Assembly (NCBI RefSeq): GCF_005885815.1
Contig: NZ_CP040602.1
Span: 325,630 to 389,629 of the forward strand
Reading direction: 5' to 3'
Source: Thiomicrorhabdus sediminis
Lineage (GTDB): Bacteria > Pseudomonadota > Gammaproteobacteria > Thiomicrospirales > Thiomicrospiraceae
DNA: 64,000 bases
Shown: positions 39,303 through 49,661 of the stretch, piece after piece
Numbering within the stretch: position 1 is the first letter of the stretch
How the letters are laid out: each line of letters opens with the position of its first letter
The notes under the pieces: generated by a model
Database searches by the model: none
Told to the model about the DNA's origin: nothing
What the model saw: the letters and a program-made list of their open reading frames with translations, nothing else
Made by a program: the position numbers and the translations under genes

Positions 39303-39635
39303 ATGCAAGTAAGTGCAACACATAGATTTGCTCGTATTTCTCCACAGAAAGCTCGTTTAGTAGCTGACTTAATCCGTGGGAAAGACGTAGAAACAGCGGT
39401 TAACATTTTAGCGTTCAGCGATAAGAAAGCAGCTAGCTTAATGAAAGCAGTGCTTAACTCAGCTATCGCTAATGCTGAAAATAACGAAGGTGCTGATATT
39501 GATGAACTTAAGGTTACAGCTGCGTTTGTAAACGAAGGTCCAACAATGAAGCGTATGCGCGCTCGTGCTAAGGGTCGCGGTAACCGTATTCTAAAACGTA
39601 TCAGTCATATCACTGTTACTGTTGGCGATAAGTAA
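39303..39635 (+). CDS. rplV: 50S ribosomal protein L22
   Basis: It spans domains of 23S rRNA and its beta-hairpin narrows the exit tunnel next to L4; hairpin changes give macrolide resistance. The 110 residues equal E. coli. [17 protein letters not shown] opens it and the hairpin reads [21 protein letters not shown], without deletions. It lies between rpsS and rpsC. Confidence 0.99.
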   Translation: MQVSATHRFARISPQKARLVADLIRGKDVETAVNILAFSDKKAASLMKAVLNSAIANAENNEGADIDELKVTAAFVNEGPTMKRMRARAKGRGNRILKRISHITVTVGDK

Positions 39636-39646
39636 GGAGAATCAGA

Positions 39647-40327
39647 ATGGGTCAAAAAGTTCATCCTGTCGGGATTCGTCTTGGGATCACTAAAGATTGG
39701 AACTCGCGTTGGTATGCGGATAGCAAAAACTATTCTGATAATCTAATCAGTGATGTTGAGATTCGTAACGAATTAAATGAAAAACTAAAACATGCATCTG
39801 TCAGCAAGATCGGTATTGAACGTGTAGCGAATGGTATTCGTATCTCTGTTCATACAGCTCGTCCAGGTGTTGTTATTGGTAAAAAAGGTGAGGATATTGA
39901 GAAGCTAAAAGCTGCTTTAACTGCTAAAGCGGGTATGCCGGTCAATATCAACATCGAAGAAATTAAAAAGCCTGAGCTAGATGCGAAGCTTGTTGCAGAA
40001 AGCATCGCTCAGCAGTTAGAGAAGCGTATCCAGTTCCGTCGTGCTATGAAGCGTGCGGTTGGTAATGCAATGCGTCTAGGTGCTGAAGGGATCAAGGTTA
40101 CAGTTTCTGGTCGTTTGAACGGTGCTGATATCGCTCGTGCCGAGTGGTATCGTGAAGGTCGTGTACCTCTACATACTTTCCGTGCTGACATCGACTATGC
40201 AACTTTTGAAGCGGACACAACATACGGTAAGATCGGTGTTAAGGTTTGGATCTTCAAAGGTGAGAAGCTTGGAAAGCTAGCATTAGATGACAATAATCAA
40301 TCTAAGGGCAAAAAAGGCCGTAAATAA
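39647..40327 (+). CDS. rpsC: 30S ribosomal protein S3
   Basis: This 30S protein at the mRNA entry has helicase-like contact residues. The 226 residues show [14 protein letters not shown], a KH domain with [13 protein letters not shown], and [30 protein letters not shown] as the C-terminal signature in two parts. AAGGAG precedes the ATG. rplP follows after 14 bases. Confidence 0.99.
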   Translation: MGQKVHPVGIRLGITKDWNSRWYADSKNYSDNLISDVEIRNELNEKLKHASVSKIGIERVANGIRISVHTARPGVVIGKKGEDIEKLKAALTAKAGMPVNINIEEIKKPELDAKLVAESIAQQLEKRIQFRRAMKRAVGNAMRLGAEGIKVTVSGRLNGADIARAEWYREGRVPLHTFRADIDYATFEADTTYGKIGVKVWIFKGEKLGKLALDDNNQSKGKKGRK

Positions 40328-40341
40328 AAGGATTTCTAACA

Positions 40342-40755
40342 ATGTTAATGCCTAAACGTACAAAATTTAGAAAAGTACACAAAGGACGTAACCGTGGTCT
40401 AGCACAAGTCGGTAACAAAGTTAGCTTTGGTGATTTCGGTCTTAAGGCCTTAGAAAGAGGTCGTATGACTTCTCGTCAAATCGAAGCTGGCCGTCGTGTT
40501 ATGACTCGTCACGTTAAGCGTGGAGCCAAGATCTGGATCCGCGTATTCCCTGACAAGCCAATTACCAATAAGCCTCTTGAAGTGCGTATGGGTAAGGGTA
40601 AAGGTAGCGTTGAGTACTGGGTGGCTCAGATTCAACCGGGTCGTGTTTTATACGAAATCCAGGGTGTTGATGAGCGTTTGGCTCGTGAAGCGTTTGAGCT
40701 TGCAGCAGCCAAGTTGCCTTTTAAAACACAAGTTGTAACTAGAACGGTGATGTAA
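40342..40755 (+). CDS. rplP: 50S ribosomal protein L16
   Basis: It organises the A-site tRNA-binding region of the 50S subunit. The 137 residues match E. coli (136). [15 protein letters not shown] corresponds to [15 protein letters not shown], so ATG 40342 and not 40348 is the start. [22 protein letters not shown] is the signature. The next start codon (rpmC) immediately follows the stop. Confidence 0.99.
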   Translation: MLMPKRTKFRKVHKGRNRGLAQVGNKVSFGDFGLKALERGRMTSRQIEAGRRVMTRHVKRGAKIWIRVFPDKPITNKPLEVRMGKGKGSVEYWVAQIQPGRVLYEIQGVDERLAREAFELAAAKLPFKTQVVTRTVM

Positions 40756-40947
40756 ATGACTGCACAAGAATTAAATGAAAAAACTGTTGAAGAGTTAAGA
40801 GCAGAGTTGCTTGAGTTGCTTAAAGAGCAATTCAATCTTCGTATGCAACACGCAACAGGTCAGTTGTCAAACTCGGCAAAACTAAAAACGACTCGTCGTT
40901 CAATTGCGCGTGTTAAAACCATCATTCGTCAAAAAGTGAGTAAGTAA
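40756..40947 (+). CDS. rpmC: 50S ribosomal protein L29
   Basis: This small two-helix protein lies near the tunnel exit beside L23. The 63 residues equal E. coli. [18 protein letters not shown] and [14 protein letters not shown] are typical. Its ATG abuts the rplP stop and rpsQ follows two bases after its own, so translation is coupled along this run. Confidence 0.99.
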   Translation: MTAQELNEKTVEELRAELLELLKEQFNLRMQHATGQLSNSAKLKTTRRSIARVKTIIRQKVSK

Positions 40948-40949
40948 AG

Positions 40950-41213
40950 ATGGCTGATCAAGTTAAAAAAGCTCGTACAATGCAAGGTGTTGTTGTTAGC
41001 AATGGTATGCAAGACTCAATTGTTGTTTTGACTAGCCGCTACATCAAACATGCGAAGTACAAAAAATTCGTTAAAAAGTCTACAAAGATCATGGCGCACG
41101 ATGCGGAAAACGCATGTGGAGTTGGTGATACAGTTACTATTCAGGAAACTGCACCGATCTCTAAAAACAAGTCATGGACTCTATTGTCAATTGACGAAAA
41201 AGCGAAGATTTAA
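40950..41213 (+). CDS. rpsQ: 30S ribosomal protein S17
   Basis: This primary 16S rRNA-binding protein is needed for 30S assembly. The 87 residues match the family (84 in E. coli). MQGVVVSNGMQDSIVV and the signature VGDTVTIQETAPISKNKSW are present. It closes the S10 operon: a 149-base gap with promoter- and attenuator-like structures follows before rplN. Confidence 0.99.
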   Translation: MADQVKKARTMQGVVVSNGMQDSIVVLTSRYIKHAKYKKFVKKSTKIMAHDAENACGVGDTVTIQETAPISKNKSWTLLSIDEKAKI

Positions 41214-41225
41214 GTTTTATAGCAT

Positions 41226-41256
41226 TTCCGAAAATTATCTGGTATAATTCTCGGAA
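41226..41256 (+). promoter_or_regulatory. Extended -10 promoter lying inside a 13-bp dyad (spc operon)
   Basis: TGGTATAAT (TATAAT at 41243-41248) is an extended -10 element. The same bases form the right arm of a near-perfect dyad: TTCCGA-A-AATTAT, loop CTGGT, then ATAATT-C-TCGGAA (one A-C mismatch). No T run follows, so it is not a terminator. It may be a promoter overlapped by an operator, or an mRNA 3'-end hairpin for the S10 operon. Confidence 0.5.
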
Positions 41257-41265
41257 TCTATTTAG

Positions 41266-41322
41266 CCACCTTAAAGATTAAGCCTAATTAGTGATTAGGA
41301 ACTGCTCTTTTCGGTGGTTTTT
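41266..41322 (+). terminator. Terminator/attenuator-like structure in the spc leader
   Basis: CCACC-TT-AAAGA (41266-41277) pairs with TCTTT-TC-GGTGG (41306-41317) around an apical hairpin CCTAAT/ATTAGG (41283-41299), followed by five T. It lies 40 bases before rplN, downstream of the extended -10, so it could attenuate the spc operon. Confidence 0.5.
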
Positions 41323-41362
41323 GTGCTGTAAGTAATTTTTAGTTTATGGATGGAGTACCACC

Positions 41363-41731
41363 ATGATTCAGATGCAAAGTGTGCTTGATGTTGCTGATAA
41401 CAGCGGAGCACGACGCGTCCAATGTATTAAGGTGTTAGGCGGATCTAAGCGCCGTTATGCCAATATTGGTGACGTGATTAAAGTGAGTGTAAAAGAAGCT
41501 ACACCACGCGGAAAAGTGAAGAAAGGTGATGTTTACAACGCGGTTGTCGTACGTACAGCTAAAGGTGTAAGACGTCAAGATGGTTCTTTGATTAAGTTTG
41601 ACGGCAATGCTGCGGTTATTCTTAACACTAAGCATGAGCCTATCGGAACACGTATCTTCGGTCCTGTAACTCGTGAGCTTCGCGGCGATAAGTTTATGAA
41701 AATCGTTTCGCTTGCTCCTGAAGTTTTATAA
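41363..41731 (+). CDS. rplN: 50S ribosomal protein L14
   Basis: It forms an intersubunit bridge with 16S rRNA beside L19. The 122 residues match the family (123). [27 protein letters not shown] is the conserved start in two parts, and [24 protein letters not shown] the signature. It heads the spc operon after a 149-base structured gap; rplX follows after ten bases. Confidence 0.99.
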   Translation: MIQMQSVLDVADNSGARRVQCIKVLGGSKRRYANIGDVIKVSVKEATPRGKVKKGDVYNAVVVRTAKGVRRQDGSLIKFDGNAAVILNTKHEPIGTRIFGPVTRELRGDKFMKIVSLAPEVL

Positions 41732-41741
41732 GGAAATCGTA

Positions 41742-42056
41742 ATGAATCGTTTAAGAAAAGGTGATGAAGTTATCGTTATCACAGGTAAGGACAAAGGTAA
41801 GAGAGGTTCTATCTCTTCAGTTCTTGATAACGGTAAGGTTCTAGTAGATGGTATCAACCTTGTTAAAAAGCACGCAAAGGCAAACCCTATGACTGGTGCG
41901 CAAGGTGGGATCGTTTCTAAAGAAATGCCAATCGATGCCTCAAATGTGGCTTTAGTTAACCCTGAAACAAATAAAGCTGACAAAGTTGGTTTTAAAGTTG
42001 AAGGTGAGCAAAAGATCCGCTTCTTTAAATCTAACGGTAAAGCGGTTGACGCTTAA
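41742..42056 (+). CDS. rplX: 50S ribosomal protein L24
   Basis: This is one of two 50S assembly initiators, near the tunnel exit. The 104 residues equal E. coli. The KOW motif [16 protein letters not shown] is at the start, then [16 protein letters not shown] 41742 follows AAGGAAA; the frame extends upstream into rplN but that part is not homologous. Confidence 0.99.
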   Translation: MNRLRKGDEVIVITGKDKGKRGSISSVLDNGKVLVDGINLVKKHAKANPMTGAQGGIVSKEMPIDASNVALVNPETNKADKVGFKVEGEQKIRFFKSNGKAVDA

Positions 42057-42068
42057 TAGGATATAAAG

Positions 42069-42608
42069 ATGGCAAGATTACAAACATTTTACAAAGATCA
42101 AGTTATTCCTAAATTGATGGAACAGTTTGGTTACAAGTCAGTGATGCAAGCCCCTAAGTTGACCAAGATCACGATCAATATGGGTGTTGGTGAAGCAATC
42201 GGTGACAAGAAGGTTTTAGAAAACGCGATTTCTGACATGGAAACTATTGCAGGTCAGAAAGCAATGAAAACTCTAGCACGTAAGTCAGTAGCTAGCTTTA
42301 AGGTACGTGACGGTTATCCGTTAGGTTGTAAAGTGACACTACGTGGTGAAAAAATGTATGAGTTTTTGGATCGACTAATCAACATCGCGCTACCTCGTGT
42401 ACGTGACTTCCGTGGTGTTAACCCGAAAGCGTTTGATGGTCGTGGAAACTATAACCTAGGCCTTAAAGAGCAAATTATTTTCCCTGAAATCGAGTTTGAA
42501 AAAGTTGACAAGATCCGTGGTATGGATATCAACTTCGCAACTACTGCGCAAACTAATGATGAAGCGAAAGCTCTTTTAGAAGCCTTTAATTTCCCATTTA
42601 AGAAATAA
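42069..42608 (+). CDS. rplE: 50S ribosomal protein L5
   Basis: It binds 5S rRNA and contacts P-site tRNA and S13. The 179 residues equal E. coli. [16 protein letters not shown] and [15 protein letters not shown] are signatures; [17 protein letters not shown] is typical. In E. coli, S8 represses the spc operon by binding near the start of this gene; no attempt was made to fold the equivalent site here. Confidence 0.99.
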   Translation: MARLQTFYKDQVIPKLMEQFGYKSVMQAPKLTKITINMGVGEAIGDKKVLENAISDMETIAGQKAMKTLARKSVASFKVRDGYPLGCKVTLRGEKMYEFLDRLINIALPRVRDFRGVNPKAFDGRGNYNLGLKEQIIFPEIEFEKVDKIRGMDINFATTAQTNDEAKALLEAFNFPFKK

Positions 42609-42619
42609 GAGGTTTTCTA

Positions 42620-42925
42620 ATGGCTAAGTTATCAATGATTGCTCGTGAAACTAAGCGTGCTAAATTGGTTGCAAAATATGCAGCTAAGCGTGCAGAGCTT
42701 AAAAAAATCATCTCAAATCCAGATACCGACTTTAGTGCGCGTATGGATGCAGTAGATGCACTAAACAAATTGCCTCGTGATGGAGCTGCCGTTCGTCAAC
42801 AAAATCGTTGTCGTTTGACTGGTCGTCCTCACGGTGTTTACAGAAAGTTTGGAGTATCACGTAACGTACTTCGCCGTTTGGCGATGAACGGTGATGTTCC
42901 AGGATTAAGAAAAGCTAGTTGGTAA
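42620..42925 (+). CDS. rpsN: 30S ribosomal protein S14 (zinc-free form)
   Basis: This is a 30S head protein near the A site. The 101 residues equal E. coli. [19 protein letters not shown] is the signature. There is a single cysteine and no CxxC pairs, so it is the zinc-independent type. It lies between rplE and rpsH with 11-12 base gaps. Confidence 0.99.
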   Translation: MAKLSMIARETKRAKLVAKYAAKRAELKKIISNPDTDFSARMDAVDALNKLPRDGAAVRQQNRCRLTGRPHGVYRKFGVSRNVLRRLAMNGDVPGLRKASW

Positions 42926-42937
42926 GGATAAATATCT

Positions 42938-43333
42938 ATGAGTATGTCTGATCCAATCGCTGATATGTTGACACGCATTCGTAACGGTCAAATGGCTGGT
43001 CACGCGAATGTTGTAATGCCTTCATCAAAGTTAAAAGCAGCTGTTGCTAAGGTTTTGGCTGACGAAGGTTTCGTTTCTGCATTCAGCATTAATGATAATG
43101 ATGGAAAAGCTGAGCTTTCAGTGGATCTAAAATATTTCGATGGTAAGCCTGTTATTGAAATGATTAAGCGTGTAAGCCGTCCAGGTCTACGTGTTTATAA
43201 AAACAAAGACGAGCTTCCTAAAGTAATTGGTGGTCTAGGTATCGCCGTAATTTCAACGTCAAAAGGTATTATGACTGACCGCGATGCTCGCCAAGCTGGT
43301 ATCGGTGGTGAAGTTGTTTGCTACGTAGCATAA
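42938..43333 (+). CDS. rpsH: 30S ribosomal protein S8
   Basis: This primary 16S-binding protein is the translational repressor of the spc operon in E. coli. The 131 residues match the family. [18 protein letters not shown] parallels E. coli, so ATG 42938 is the start. [26 protein letters not shown] is the C-terminal signature, spread over two motifs. Confidence 0.99.
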   Translation: MSMSDPIADMLTRIRNGQMAGHANVVMPSSKLKAAVAKVLADEGFVSAFSINDNDGKAELSVDLKYFDGKPVIEMIKRVSRPGLRVYKNKDELPKVIGGLGIAVISTSKGIMTDRDARQAGIGGEVVCYVA

Positions 43334-43343
43334 GGATTAAATT

Positions 43344-43877
43344 ATGTCTAGAATTGCAAAAGCTCCAGTGAACTTACCTGCAGGTGTAGAACTTTCTGTA
43401 AGTGGTTCTACTGTAACTGTTAAAGGTTCTAAAGCATCACTGACTAAAGAATTCAACGAGTCAGTTGTTATTACCAATGACAATGGCGTTGTGACTTTCA
43501 CACCAGTTGATGGTGCAGCTAACGGTTGGGCGCAAGCAGGTACTGCTCGTGCGATTGTTAACAACATGGTTGTTGGCGTAACTGATGGTTTTGAAAAGAA
43601 ATTAGAACTAGTCGGTGTTGGTTACCGTGCAAAAGCAGCTGGTAAGGTTCTTGATCTTACTCTAGGTTTTTCGCACCCTGTTCAGCATGAGTTACCTGAA
43701 GGTATCACTGTTGAAACACCATCACAAACTGAAATCCTTGTAAAAGGCGCAGATAAGCAAGTTGTTGGTCAAGTTGCTGCAGAAATCCGCGCGTACCGTC
43801 CACCTGAGCCTTATAAAGGTAAGGGTGTTAAGTATGCTGATGAGCGCATTTTACGTAAAGAAGCTAAGAAGAAATAA
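43344..43877 (+). CDS. rplF: 50S ribosomal protein L6
   Basis: It lies close to the sarcin-ricin loop and factor-binding site. The 177 residues equal E. coli. It has two similar domains; the signature [14 protein letters not shown] is near the C-terminus and [16 protein letters not shown] at the start. AAGGAT precedes the ATG. Confidence 0.99.
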   Translation: MSRIAKAPVNLPAGVELSVSGSTVTVKGSKASLTKEFNESVVITNDNGVVTFTPVDGAANGWAQAGTARAIVNNMVVGVTDGFEKKLELVGVGYRAKAAGKVLDLTLGFSHPVQHELPEGITVETPSQTEILVKGADKQVVGQVAAEIRAYRPPEPYKGKGVKYADERILRKEAKKK

Positions 43878-43889
43878 GGCTGAGTCGAT

Positions 43890-44243
43890 ATGGATAAGAA
43901 AACAGCTCGTCTTCGTAGAGCTAAAAAGACTCGCGGTAAAATTGCTGAACTTAAAATGCCAAGACTTTGCGTGCACCGTACGTCTCAGCATATCTATGCT
44001 CAGTTAATTGCTGCTAATGGGTCAGAAGTTATTGCTTCAAGCTCTACTGTTCAGGCAGACGTTAAAAAAGCTATCAGTAACACTGGTAATAAAGATGCTG
44101 CAGCTGCAGTTGGTAAAGCGATTGCTGAAAAAGCAAAAGCAGCTGGCATTACTGCCGTTGCTTTCGACCGTTCTGGTTTCAAATATCACGGTCGTATCCA
44201 GCAGTTAGCAGAATCAGCCCGTGAAAACGGTCTTGAATTTTAA
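43890..44243 (+). CDS. rplR: 50S ribosomal protein L18
   Basis: It binds 5S rRNA with L5 and L25. The 117 residues equal E. coli. [18 protein letters not shown] is the basic N-terminal part; [16 protein letters not shown] and [17 protein letters not shown] are signatures. It is in normal order between rplF and rpsE. Confidence 0.99.
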   Translation: MDKKTARLRRAKKTRGKIAELKMPRLCVHRTSQHIYAQLIAANGSEVIASSSTVQADVKKAISNTGNKDAAAAVGKAIAEKAKAAGITAVAFDRSGFKYHGRIQQLAESARENGLEF

Positions 44244-44258
44244 AAGTAAGGATAAATT

Positions 44259-44768
44259 ATGTCTTCACGTGAATTACAAGACGGACAAGATGGCTTGATT
44301 GAAAAGTTAGTAAACGTTCGTCGTGTTGCTAAAGTTGTTAAAGGTGGTCGCATCTTTTCATTCTCAGCACTTGCAGTAGTAGGTGATGGTGAAGGTAAAG
44401 TAGGTTACGGTAGCGGTAAAGCTAACGAAGTGCCTGTTGCGATCAAAAAAGCAATGGAACAAGCACGCCGTAACATGAAAGATGTTCACCTGGTTGACGG
44501 TACTATCCAGTACCCAATCAACTTCAAACAAGGTGCAGCTAACATTGTTATGCTTCCAGCCTCTGAAGGTACTGGAGTTATCGCCGGTGGTGCGATGCGT
44601 GCAGTACTTGAAGCAGCTGGTGTACACAACGTATTATGTAAGTGTGTAGGTACTACACGTCCAGTTAACGTTGTTCGTTCTACGGTTAACGCGCTTTCAG
44701 GAATGAACTCTCCTGAGTATATCGCGGCTAAGCGTGGTAAAACAGTTGATCAAATTTTAGGTGAGTAA
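44259..44768 (+). CDS. rpsE: 30S ribosomal protein S5
   Basis: It affects decoding fidelity with S4 and lies at the mRNA entry. The 169 residues match E. coli (167). [21 protein letters not shown] holds the spectinomycin loop, in the sensitive arrangement as far as I can read, and [19 protein letters not shown] follows. The gene ends one base before rpmD. Confidence 0.99.
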   Translation: MSSRELQDGQDGLIEKLVNVRRVAKVVKGGRIFSFSALAVVGDGEGKVGYGSGKANEVPVAIKKAMEQARRNMKDVHLVDGTIQYPINFKQGAANIVMLPASEGTGVIAGGAMRAVLEAAGVHNVLCKCVGTTRPVNVVRSTVNALSGMNSPEYIAAKRGKTVDQILGE

Positions 44769-44769
44769 G

Positions 44770-44958
44770 ATGTCAGATAACAAAACAGTCAAAGTGACTT
44801 TGGTTAAGAGCACTATCGGGCGCTTACCAGCTCACAAAGCTTGTGTATCTGGTCTTGGTCTGAGAAAGATGCACCAAACAGTAAGCGTTATTGATACTCC
44901 AGAAAATCGTGGAATGATCAATAAGGTTTCCTATTTGCTTAAGGTAGAGGAAGCATAA
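44770..44958 (+). CDS. rpmD: 50S ribosomal protein L30
   Basis: This is a small non-essential-in-some-species 50S protein. The 62 residues match the family (59 in E. coli). [20 protein letters not shown] and [22 protein letters not shown] are typical, given here as motifs. ATG 44770 lies one base after the rpsE stop; an upstream GTG overlaps rpsE and is less likely. Confidence 0.98.
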   Translation: MSDNKTVKVTLVKSTIGRLPAHKACVSGLGLRKMHQTVSVIDTPENRGMINKVSYLLKVEEA

Positions 44959-44959
44959 G

Positions 44960-45394
44960 ATGCAGTTAAATACTCTAAGCCCTGCTGAAGGTTCAAAGCC
45001 TTCTAAGAAGCGTGTAGGACGTGGTCAAGGTTCTGGCTGGGGTAAGATGGGTGGCCGTGGTCATAAAGGTCAGAAGTCTCGCTCTGGTGGTATGCCGAAA
45101 ATCGGATTTGAAGGTGGTCAGATGCCACTACAGAGAAGATTGCCTAAAGTAGGTTTCTCTTCTCGTAAATCTGCATTCGTTACTGAGATCCGTCTAGACA
45201 CTTTATCGCGAATTGATGCGGACATCATTGATGTTGCGGCATTGAAAGCTGCCGATGTAATCGGCGATAAAATTAAAGTTGTTAAGGTTATAAACTCTGG
45301 TGAAGTAACCAAAGCACTTAAATTGTCAGGAATTAAGACAACTGCTGGTGCTAAGGCTGCGATCGAAGCGGCCGGCGGTTCAGTAGAAGCTTAA
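44960..45394 (+). CDS. rplO: 50S ribosomal protein L15
   Basis: This late-assembly protein threads into 23S rRNA. The 144 residues equal E. coli. [20 protein letters not shown] and the glycine-rich [19 protein letters not shown] are the conserved basic arm; [18 protein letters not shown] follows. It ends two bases before secY, so the translocase gene is co-expressed. Confidence 0.99.
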   Translation: MQLNTLSPAEGSKPSKKRVGRGQGSGWGKMGGRGHKGQKSRSGGMPKIGFEGGQMPLQRRLPKVGFSSRKSAFVTEIRLDTLSRIDADIIDVAALKAADVIGDKIKVVKVINSGEVTKALKLSGIKTTAGAKAAIEAAGGSVEA

Positions 45395-45396
45395 TT

Positions 45397-46704
45397 ATGA
45401 ATAGTTCTGTTGCATCAGGTATGGGTGATTTGAAAAACAAAATTTTATTTGTTTTAGGTGCTCTAATCGTTTATCGATTAGGGACTCATATCCCTGTACC
45501 ATCAATTGATCCAGTTGCTCTGGCAGCAATGTTTGAACAGCAAAAGGGTACCATTTTAGACATGTTTAACATGTTCTCGGGTGGTGCCCTTGAGCGTTTA
45601 TCCATCTTTGCTTTAGGTATCATGCCTTATATTTCGGCATCGATTATTATGCAGTTACTAACGGTGGTTTCACCTACGTTGGAACAGCTTAAGAAAGATG
45701 GTGAAGCTGGGCGTCGCAAAATCACCCAGTACACCCGTTACGGGACTGTGGTGCTTGCGACATTCCAAGCCTTAGGTGTTGCGATTGCACTGGAATCTCA
45801 AAACGTAAACGGTATGGCCGTTGTAATTGATCCGGGTCTGATGTTTAAGATCACGGCAGTCATTACATTGGTTGGTGGAACCATCTTCTTGATGTGGCTT
45901 GGTGAGCAGATCACTGAGCGTGGTATTGGTAACGGTATTTCGTTGATTATCTTTGCCGGTATCGTAGCGGGTCTTCCATCAGCACTTGGCGGTACTTTTG
46001 AACAGGTAAACACTGGTGCGATGCATGCTATTACAGTATTCATCCTATTGGCGTTAGTTTTTGCGGTCATCGCGTTCGTAGTATTTGTAGAACGTGGTCA
46101 GCGTCGAATTCCTGTTCATTACGCACAGAAGATGCGTGGACGTAAGCTATATGGCGGTCAAGAGTCACATCTACCGCTTAAGCTTAATATGGCCGGAGTG
46201 ATTCCTCCTATCTTTGCTTCCAGCATTATCCTGTTCCCAGCCTCTTTAGGTGGTTGGTTTGGTTCTGCGGAAGGTCTAGGGTGGTTGAAGGACATCGCAA
46301 CGACGATGTCACCTGGTCAGCCTCTATATATCTTCTTGTATGCAATGGCTATCATCTTCTTCTGTTTCTTTTATACAGCGATTGTTTTCAATCCAAAAGA
46401 GACAGCGGATAACTTAAGAAAATCAGGTGCCTATTTACCAGGTATCCGCCCTGGTGCGCAGACAGCTCGTCATATTGACACTATTATGGGTCGACTAACT
46501 TTAGCCGGTGCCATTTATATCACTGCTGTTTGTTTGTTACCGGAATTCTTAATTTTGTATTGGAACGTTCCATTCTACTTCGGTGGAACTTCACTACTGA
46601 TCATAGTAATCGTGGTGATGGATTTTATGACTGCCATACAGGCACAAATGCAATCTAATCAGTATGAAAGCATGATGAAAAAAGCAAATTTAAAGGGTAG
46701 ATAA
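45397..46704 (+). CDS. secY: Preprotein translocase subunit SecY
   Basis: This is the central pore of the Sec translocon in the inner membrane. The 435 residues contain ten hydrophobic segments, the plug-region [21 protein letters not shown] and the cytosolic loop with [10 protein letters not shown], and [20 protein letters not shown] precedes the last loops. It ends the spc operon. In enterics rpmJ follows, but here the 87-base gap to rpsM holds no L36 gene. Confidence 0.99.
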   Translation: MNSSVASGMGDLKNKILFVLGALIVYRLGTHIPVPSIDPVALAAMFEQQKGTILDMFNMFSGGALERLSIFALGIMPYISASIIMQLLTVVSPTLEQLKKDGEAGRRKITQYTRYGTVVLATFQALGVAIALESQNVNGMAVVIDPGLMFKITAVITLVGGTIFLMWLGEQITERGIGNGISLIIFAGIVAGLPSALGGTFEQVNTGAMHAITVFILLALVFAVIAFVVFVERGQRRIPVHYAQKMRGRKLYGGQESHLPLKLNMAGVIPPIFASSIILFPASLGGWFGSAEGLGWLKDIATTMSPGQPLYIFLYAMAIIFFCFFYTAIVFNPKETADNLRKSGAYLPGIRPGAQTARHIDTIMGRLTLAGAIYITAVCLLPEFLILYWNVPFYFGGTSLLIIVIVVMDFMTAIQAQMQSNQYESMMKKANLKGR

Positions 46705-46745
46705 CTAATCTAGTTATATATCTGGTATTTAGGTAGAAAGACGTG

Positions 46746-46751
46746 TATAAT
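46746..46751 (+). promoter_or_regulatory. Possible -10 element of the alpha operon
   Basis: A perfect TATAAT lies 40 bases before the rpsM ATG, in the 87-base gap after secY. No convincing -35 is present 16-18 bases upstream. The leader would be about 34 bases, too short for the E. coli S4 pseudoknot. Confidence 0.4.
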
Positions 46752-46791
46752 TGCCCGTTTTTCAGTAGATCGAATTAATAGGGAGCGCAAC

Positions 46792-47148
46792 ATGGCTCGT
46801 ATTGCCGGCGTAAACATTCCAGTAAACAAGCACATTGTTATTGGATTGACTTCAATCTACGGGATTGGCTCAACTTCTGCACAGAAAGTTTGTGCAGCTG
46901 TAGGTATTGAGCCAAGCACGAAGGTTCGAGAGCTAACTGAAGATCAGTTAGAAGCACTTCGTTCAGAAGTTACAAATTATACAATCGAAGGTGATCTTCG
47001 TCGTGAAGTATCTATGAATATCAAGCGTTTGATGGACATGGGTTGCTACCGAGGAATTCGCCACCGTCGTAGTCTGCCACTTCGCGGACAGCGTACAAAG
47101 ACTAATGCACGTACTCGTAAAGGTCCTGTAAGACCTATTAAGAGATAA
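46792..47148 (+). CDS. rpsM: 30S ribosomal protein S13
   Basis: This 30S head protein forms bridges to L5 and contacts P-site tRNA with its tail. The 118 residues equal E. coli. [14 protein letters not shown] opens it and [25 protein letters not shown] is the C-terminal signature, in two overlapping motifs. GGGAG precedes the ATG. It is first in the alpha operon. Confidence 0.99.
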   Translation: MARIAGVNIPVNKHIVIGLTSIYGIGSTSAQKVCAAVGIEPSTKVRELTEDQLEALRSEVTNYTIEGDLRREVSMNIKRLMDMGCYRGIRHRRSLPLRGQRTKTNARTRKGPVRPIKR

Positions 47149-47170
47149 CGCAAAATTGCGAGATTAGAAT

Positions 47171-47560
47171 ATGGCAAAAGCAAATTCGCGTGTTAAAAAG
47201 AAAGTAAAACAGGTCGTAACTGATGCAGTTGCGCATGTTCATGCTAGTTTTAATAACACAATTGTGACTATCACAGATCGTCAAGGTAACGCACTGTGCT
47301 GGGCAACTTCAGGCGGTAGCGGTTTCCGTGGTTCTCGTAAGAGTACACCTTTCGCTGCACAGGTTGCTGCAGAACGAGCTGGTCAAATGGCTCACGACTA
47401 TGGTGTTAAGAACATGGAAGTAATGGTTAAAGGTCCAGGACCTGGCCGTGATTCTGCTGTTCGTGGTTTACATAGTGCTGGTTTCAAGATTACATCAATT
47501 TCTGATGTAACTCCGATTCCTCACAATGGTTGCCGTCCACCTAAGAAACGTCGCGTTTAA
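47171..47560 (+). CDS. rpsK: 30S ribosomal protein S11
   Basis: It lies on the 30S platform beside the E-site codon. The 129 residues equal E. coli. [19 protein letters not shown] and the signature [17 protein letters not shown] are present. It follows rpsM by 22 bases and precedes rpsD by 14. Confidence 0.99.
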   Translation: MAKANSRVKKKVKQVVTDAVAHVHASFNNTIVTITDRQGNALCWATSGGSGFRGSRKSTPFAAQVAAERAGQMAHDYGVKNMEVMVKGPGPGRDSAVRGLHSAGFKITSISDVTPIPHNGCRPPKKRRV

Positions 47561-47574
47561 TATTTGAGGTTAAC

Positions 47575-48195
47575 ATGGCTAGATATATTGGTCCAAAGTG
47601 TAAACTTGCTCGTCGTGAAGGTACAGATCTTTTCCTAAAAAGCGGTGTTCGTAGCATCGAATCTAAGTGTAAGATCGATCAGCTACCTGGTCAGCACGGT
47701 GCAGGACGTAAGCGCGTAACAGAATACGGCTTACAGTTACGTGAAAAACAAAAAGTTCGTCGTATGTATGGCGTACTTGAAAAGAAATTCCGCCTTTATT
47801 ATAAAGAAGCGGATCGTCGTAAGGGTTCAACAGGTGTTAACCTTTTACAAATTCTTGAGAGCCGTTTAGATAACGTTGTTTATCGTATGGGCTTCGCTGC
47901 TACACGCGCTGAAGCACGTCAGTTGGTTTCTCATAAAGCTGTAATGGTAAACGGTCAATCAGTTAACATTCCTTCATTTGAAGTGAATGCTGGTGACGTG
48001 GTTTCAATTCGAGAGAAGTCTCGTAACCAATCTCGTATCGCGACTGCATTAGAAATTAATGCACAGTCAGGTACAGTAAGCTGGGTTGAAGTTAACAAGT
48101 CTGCGTTTGAAGGTACATTCAAGAATGTTCCTGATCGTTCAGATCTATCTGCTGATATTTCAGAAAACTTAATTGTTGAGCTTTACTCTAAGTAA
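47575..48195 (+). CDS. rpsD: 30S ribosomal protein S4
   Basis: It nucleates assembly of the 30S 5' domain and affects accuracy; in E. coli it represses the alpha operon. The 206 residues equal E. coli. [21 protein letters not shown] opens it and the S4 RNA-binding domain [21 protein letters not shown] follows, cited as motifs. It lies between rpsK and rpoA. Confidence 0.99.
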   Translation: MARYIGPKCKLARREGTDLFLKSGVRSIESKCKIDQLPGQHGAGRKRVTEYGLQLREKQKVRRMYGVLEKKFRLYYKEADRRKGSTGVNLLQILESRLDNVVYRMGFAATRAEARQLVSHKAVMVNGQSVNIPSFEVNAGDVVSIREKSRNQSRIATALEINAQSGTVSWVEVNKSAFEGTFKNVPDRSDLSADISENLIVELYSK

Positions 48196-48222
48196 ACTTT
48201 GATACTACGGAGATAACTTCTA

Positions 48223-49203
48223 ATGCAAGAGATGTTGGAACAGTTGTTAACACCACGCTTAGTTGATATTGATAGAAAAAGCCCGTTCCACAGTCGTGTA
48301 ACTCTTGAGCCGCTAGAGCGCGGCTTTGGTCACACACTGGGGAACGCATTGCGCCGTATTCTATTGTCATCTATGCCAGGTGCGGCTATTGTTGAAGCCC
48401 AGATTGATGGTGTTGTACACGAATACTCTTCAATTGAAGGTGTAAGAGAAGACGTTTTGGCGATTCTTTTAAACCTTAAAGAAGTTGCAGTGAAACTGAA
48501 TGCCAGCGATAGCGCTGAGCTAACACTGAATAAGAAAGGGCCAGCTGTTGTTCGCGCTTCTGACATCGTGCTTAACCACGATGCAGAAATTGCCAACCCG
48601 GATCACGTGATTGCTCACGTATCTGAGGGTGCAGAATTGAACATGACTCTAAAAGTCGAAACAGGTATGGGTTACCGTGCAGCACAAGCTGATAATGATA
48701 CTCAAATCGGTGTTTTACGTTTAGATGCAAGTTTCAGTCCGGTACACACAGTAAGTTACGAAGTTCAGAACGCTCGTGTAGAGCAGCGTACTGATCTAGA
48801 CAAGTTAATTCTTGATGTTGTAACTGATGGTACCCTTGATCCAGAAGATGCGATCAAACAAGCCGCGACGGTTCTACATTATCAGCTTAATGCTTTTGTT
48901 GATCTTAAGCATAAAGAAGTTGTTGCTCCGGAAGAAGAAGAGAACGAATTCGATCCGATCTTCCTACAGCCTGTTGATGATTTAGAGTTAACAGTCCGTT
49001 CAGCTAACTGTTTGAAAGCAGAACAAATCTATTATATTGGTGATTTAGTACAACGAGCTGAGCCTCACCTACTAAAAACACCAAACTTAGGTAAGAAATC
49101 TCTGCAAGAAATCAAAGATGTTCTTGCGCAAAGAGGTTTGAGCTTAGGTACTAAATTAGAAAACTGGCCGCCAGCAAGTTTGGTTAGTAAAGAGTCAGCA
49201 TAA
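48223..49203 (+). CDS. rpoA: RNA polymerase subunit alpha
   Basis: The N-terminal domain dimerises and nucleates polymerase assembly; the C-terminal domain binds UP elements and activators. The 326 residues match E. coli (329). [20 protein letters not shown] is the assembly motif. The C-terminal domain shows [22 protein letters not shown] and [16 protein letters not shown]; its UP-element arginine position reads VRSANC. It lies between rpsD and rplQ as usual. Confidence 0.99.
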   Translation: MQEMLEQLLTPRLVDIDRKSPFHSRVTLEPLERGFGHTLGNALRRILLSSMPGAAIVEAQIDGVVHEYSSIEGVREDVLAILLNLKEVAVKLNASDSAELTLNKKGPAVVRASDIVLNHDAEIANPDHVIAHVSEGAELNMTLKVETGMGYRAAQADNDTQIGVLRLDASFSPVHTVSYEVQNARVEQRTDLDKLILDVVTDGTLDPEDAIKQAATVLHYQLNAFVDLKHKEVVAPEEEENEFDPIFLQPVDDLELTVRSANCLKAEQIYYIGDLVQRAEPHLLKTPNLGKKSLQEIKDVLAQRGLSLGTKLENWPPASLVSKESA

Positions 49204-49218
49204 TATAAGGAAGCTATC

Positions 49219-49605
49219 ATGCGTCATGGTAAAACAGGTCGTAAGTTAAATCGTAACAGCTCACACCGTAAGGCAATGTTTAAAAACATGTCTGCTTCAC
49301 TTATCGAACATGAAGTGATTCGTACTACGGTTGCTAAGGCTAAAGAACTTCGCGGAGTTGCTGAGCCTTTAATTACGCTGGCTAAACAAGACAGCGTTCA
49401 TAACCGTCGTACTGCGTTTGCGCGTTTAGGCGATAAAGCAGCAGTTGGTAAATTATTCTCTGAGATTGGTCCTCGTTACCAAGATCGTCCAGGTGGATAC
49501 ATCCGCATTCTAAAATGTGGTTTCCGCCCAGGTGATAATGCACCAATGGCAATTGTTGAATTGGTTGATCGTCCGGTCAGCGATTCTGCAGAAGCTGCTG
49601 AGTAA
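49219..49605 (+). CDS. rplQ: 50S ribosomal protein L17
   Basis: This 50S protein is near the tunnel exit. The 128 residues match E. coli (127). [20 protein letters not shown] opens it and [19 protein letters not shown] follows. AAGGAAG precedes the ATG. It ends the ribosomal super-cluster and is followed by a strong terminator. Confidence 0.99.
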   Translation: MRHGKTGRKLNRNSSHRKAMFKNMSASLIEHEVIRTTVAKAKELRGVAEPLITLAKQDSVHNRRTAFARLGDKAAVGKLFSEIGPRYQDRPGGYIRILKCGFRPGDNAPMAIVELVDRPVSDSAEAAE

Positions 49606-49610
49606 TAAAG

Positions 49611-49635
49611 AAGCCGGTTTATACCGGCTTTTTTT
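49611..49635 (+). terminator. Terminator after rplQ
   Basis: AAGCCGG pairs with CCGGCTT around TTTATA, then seven T in all. It closes the alpha operon and lies 27 bases before the TatD-family gene. Confidence 0.9.
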
Positions 49636-49661
49636 ATATCTGAATTTTCTCCATTGCCGCT

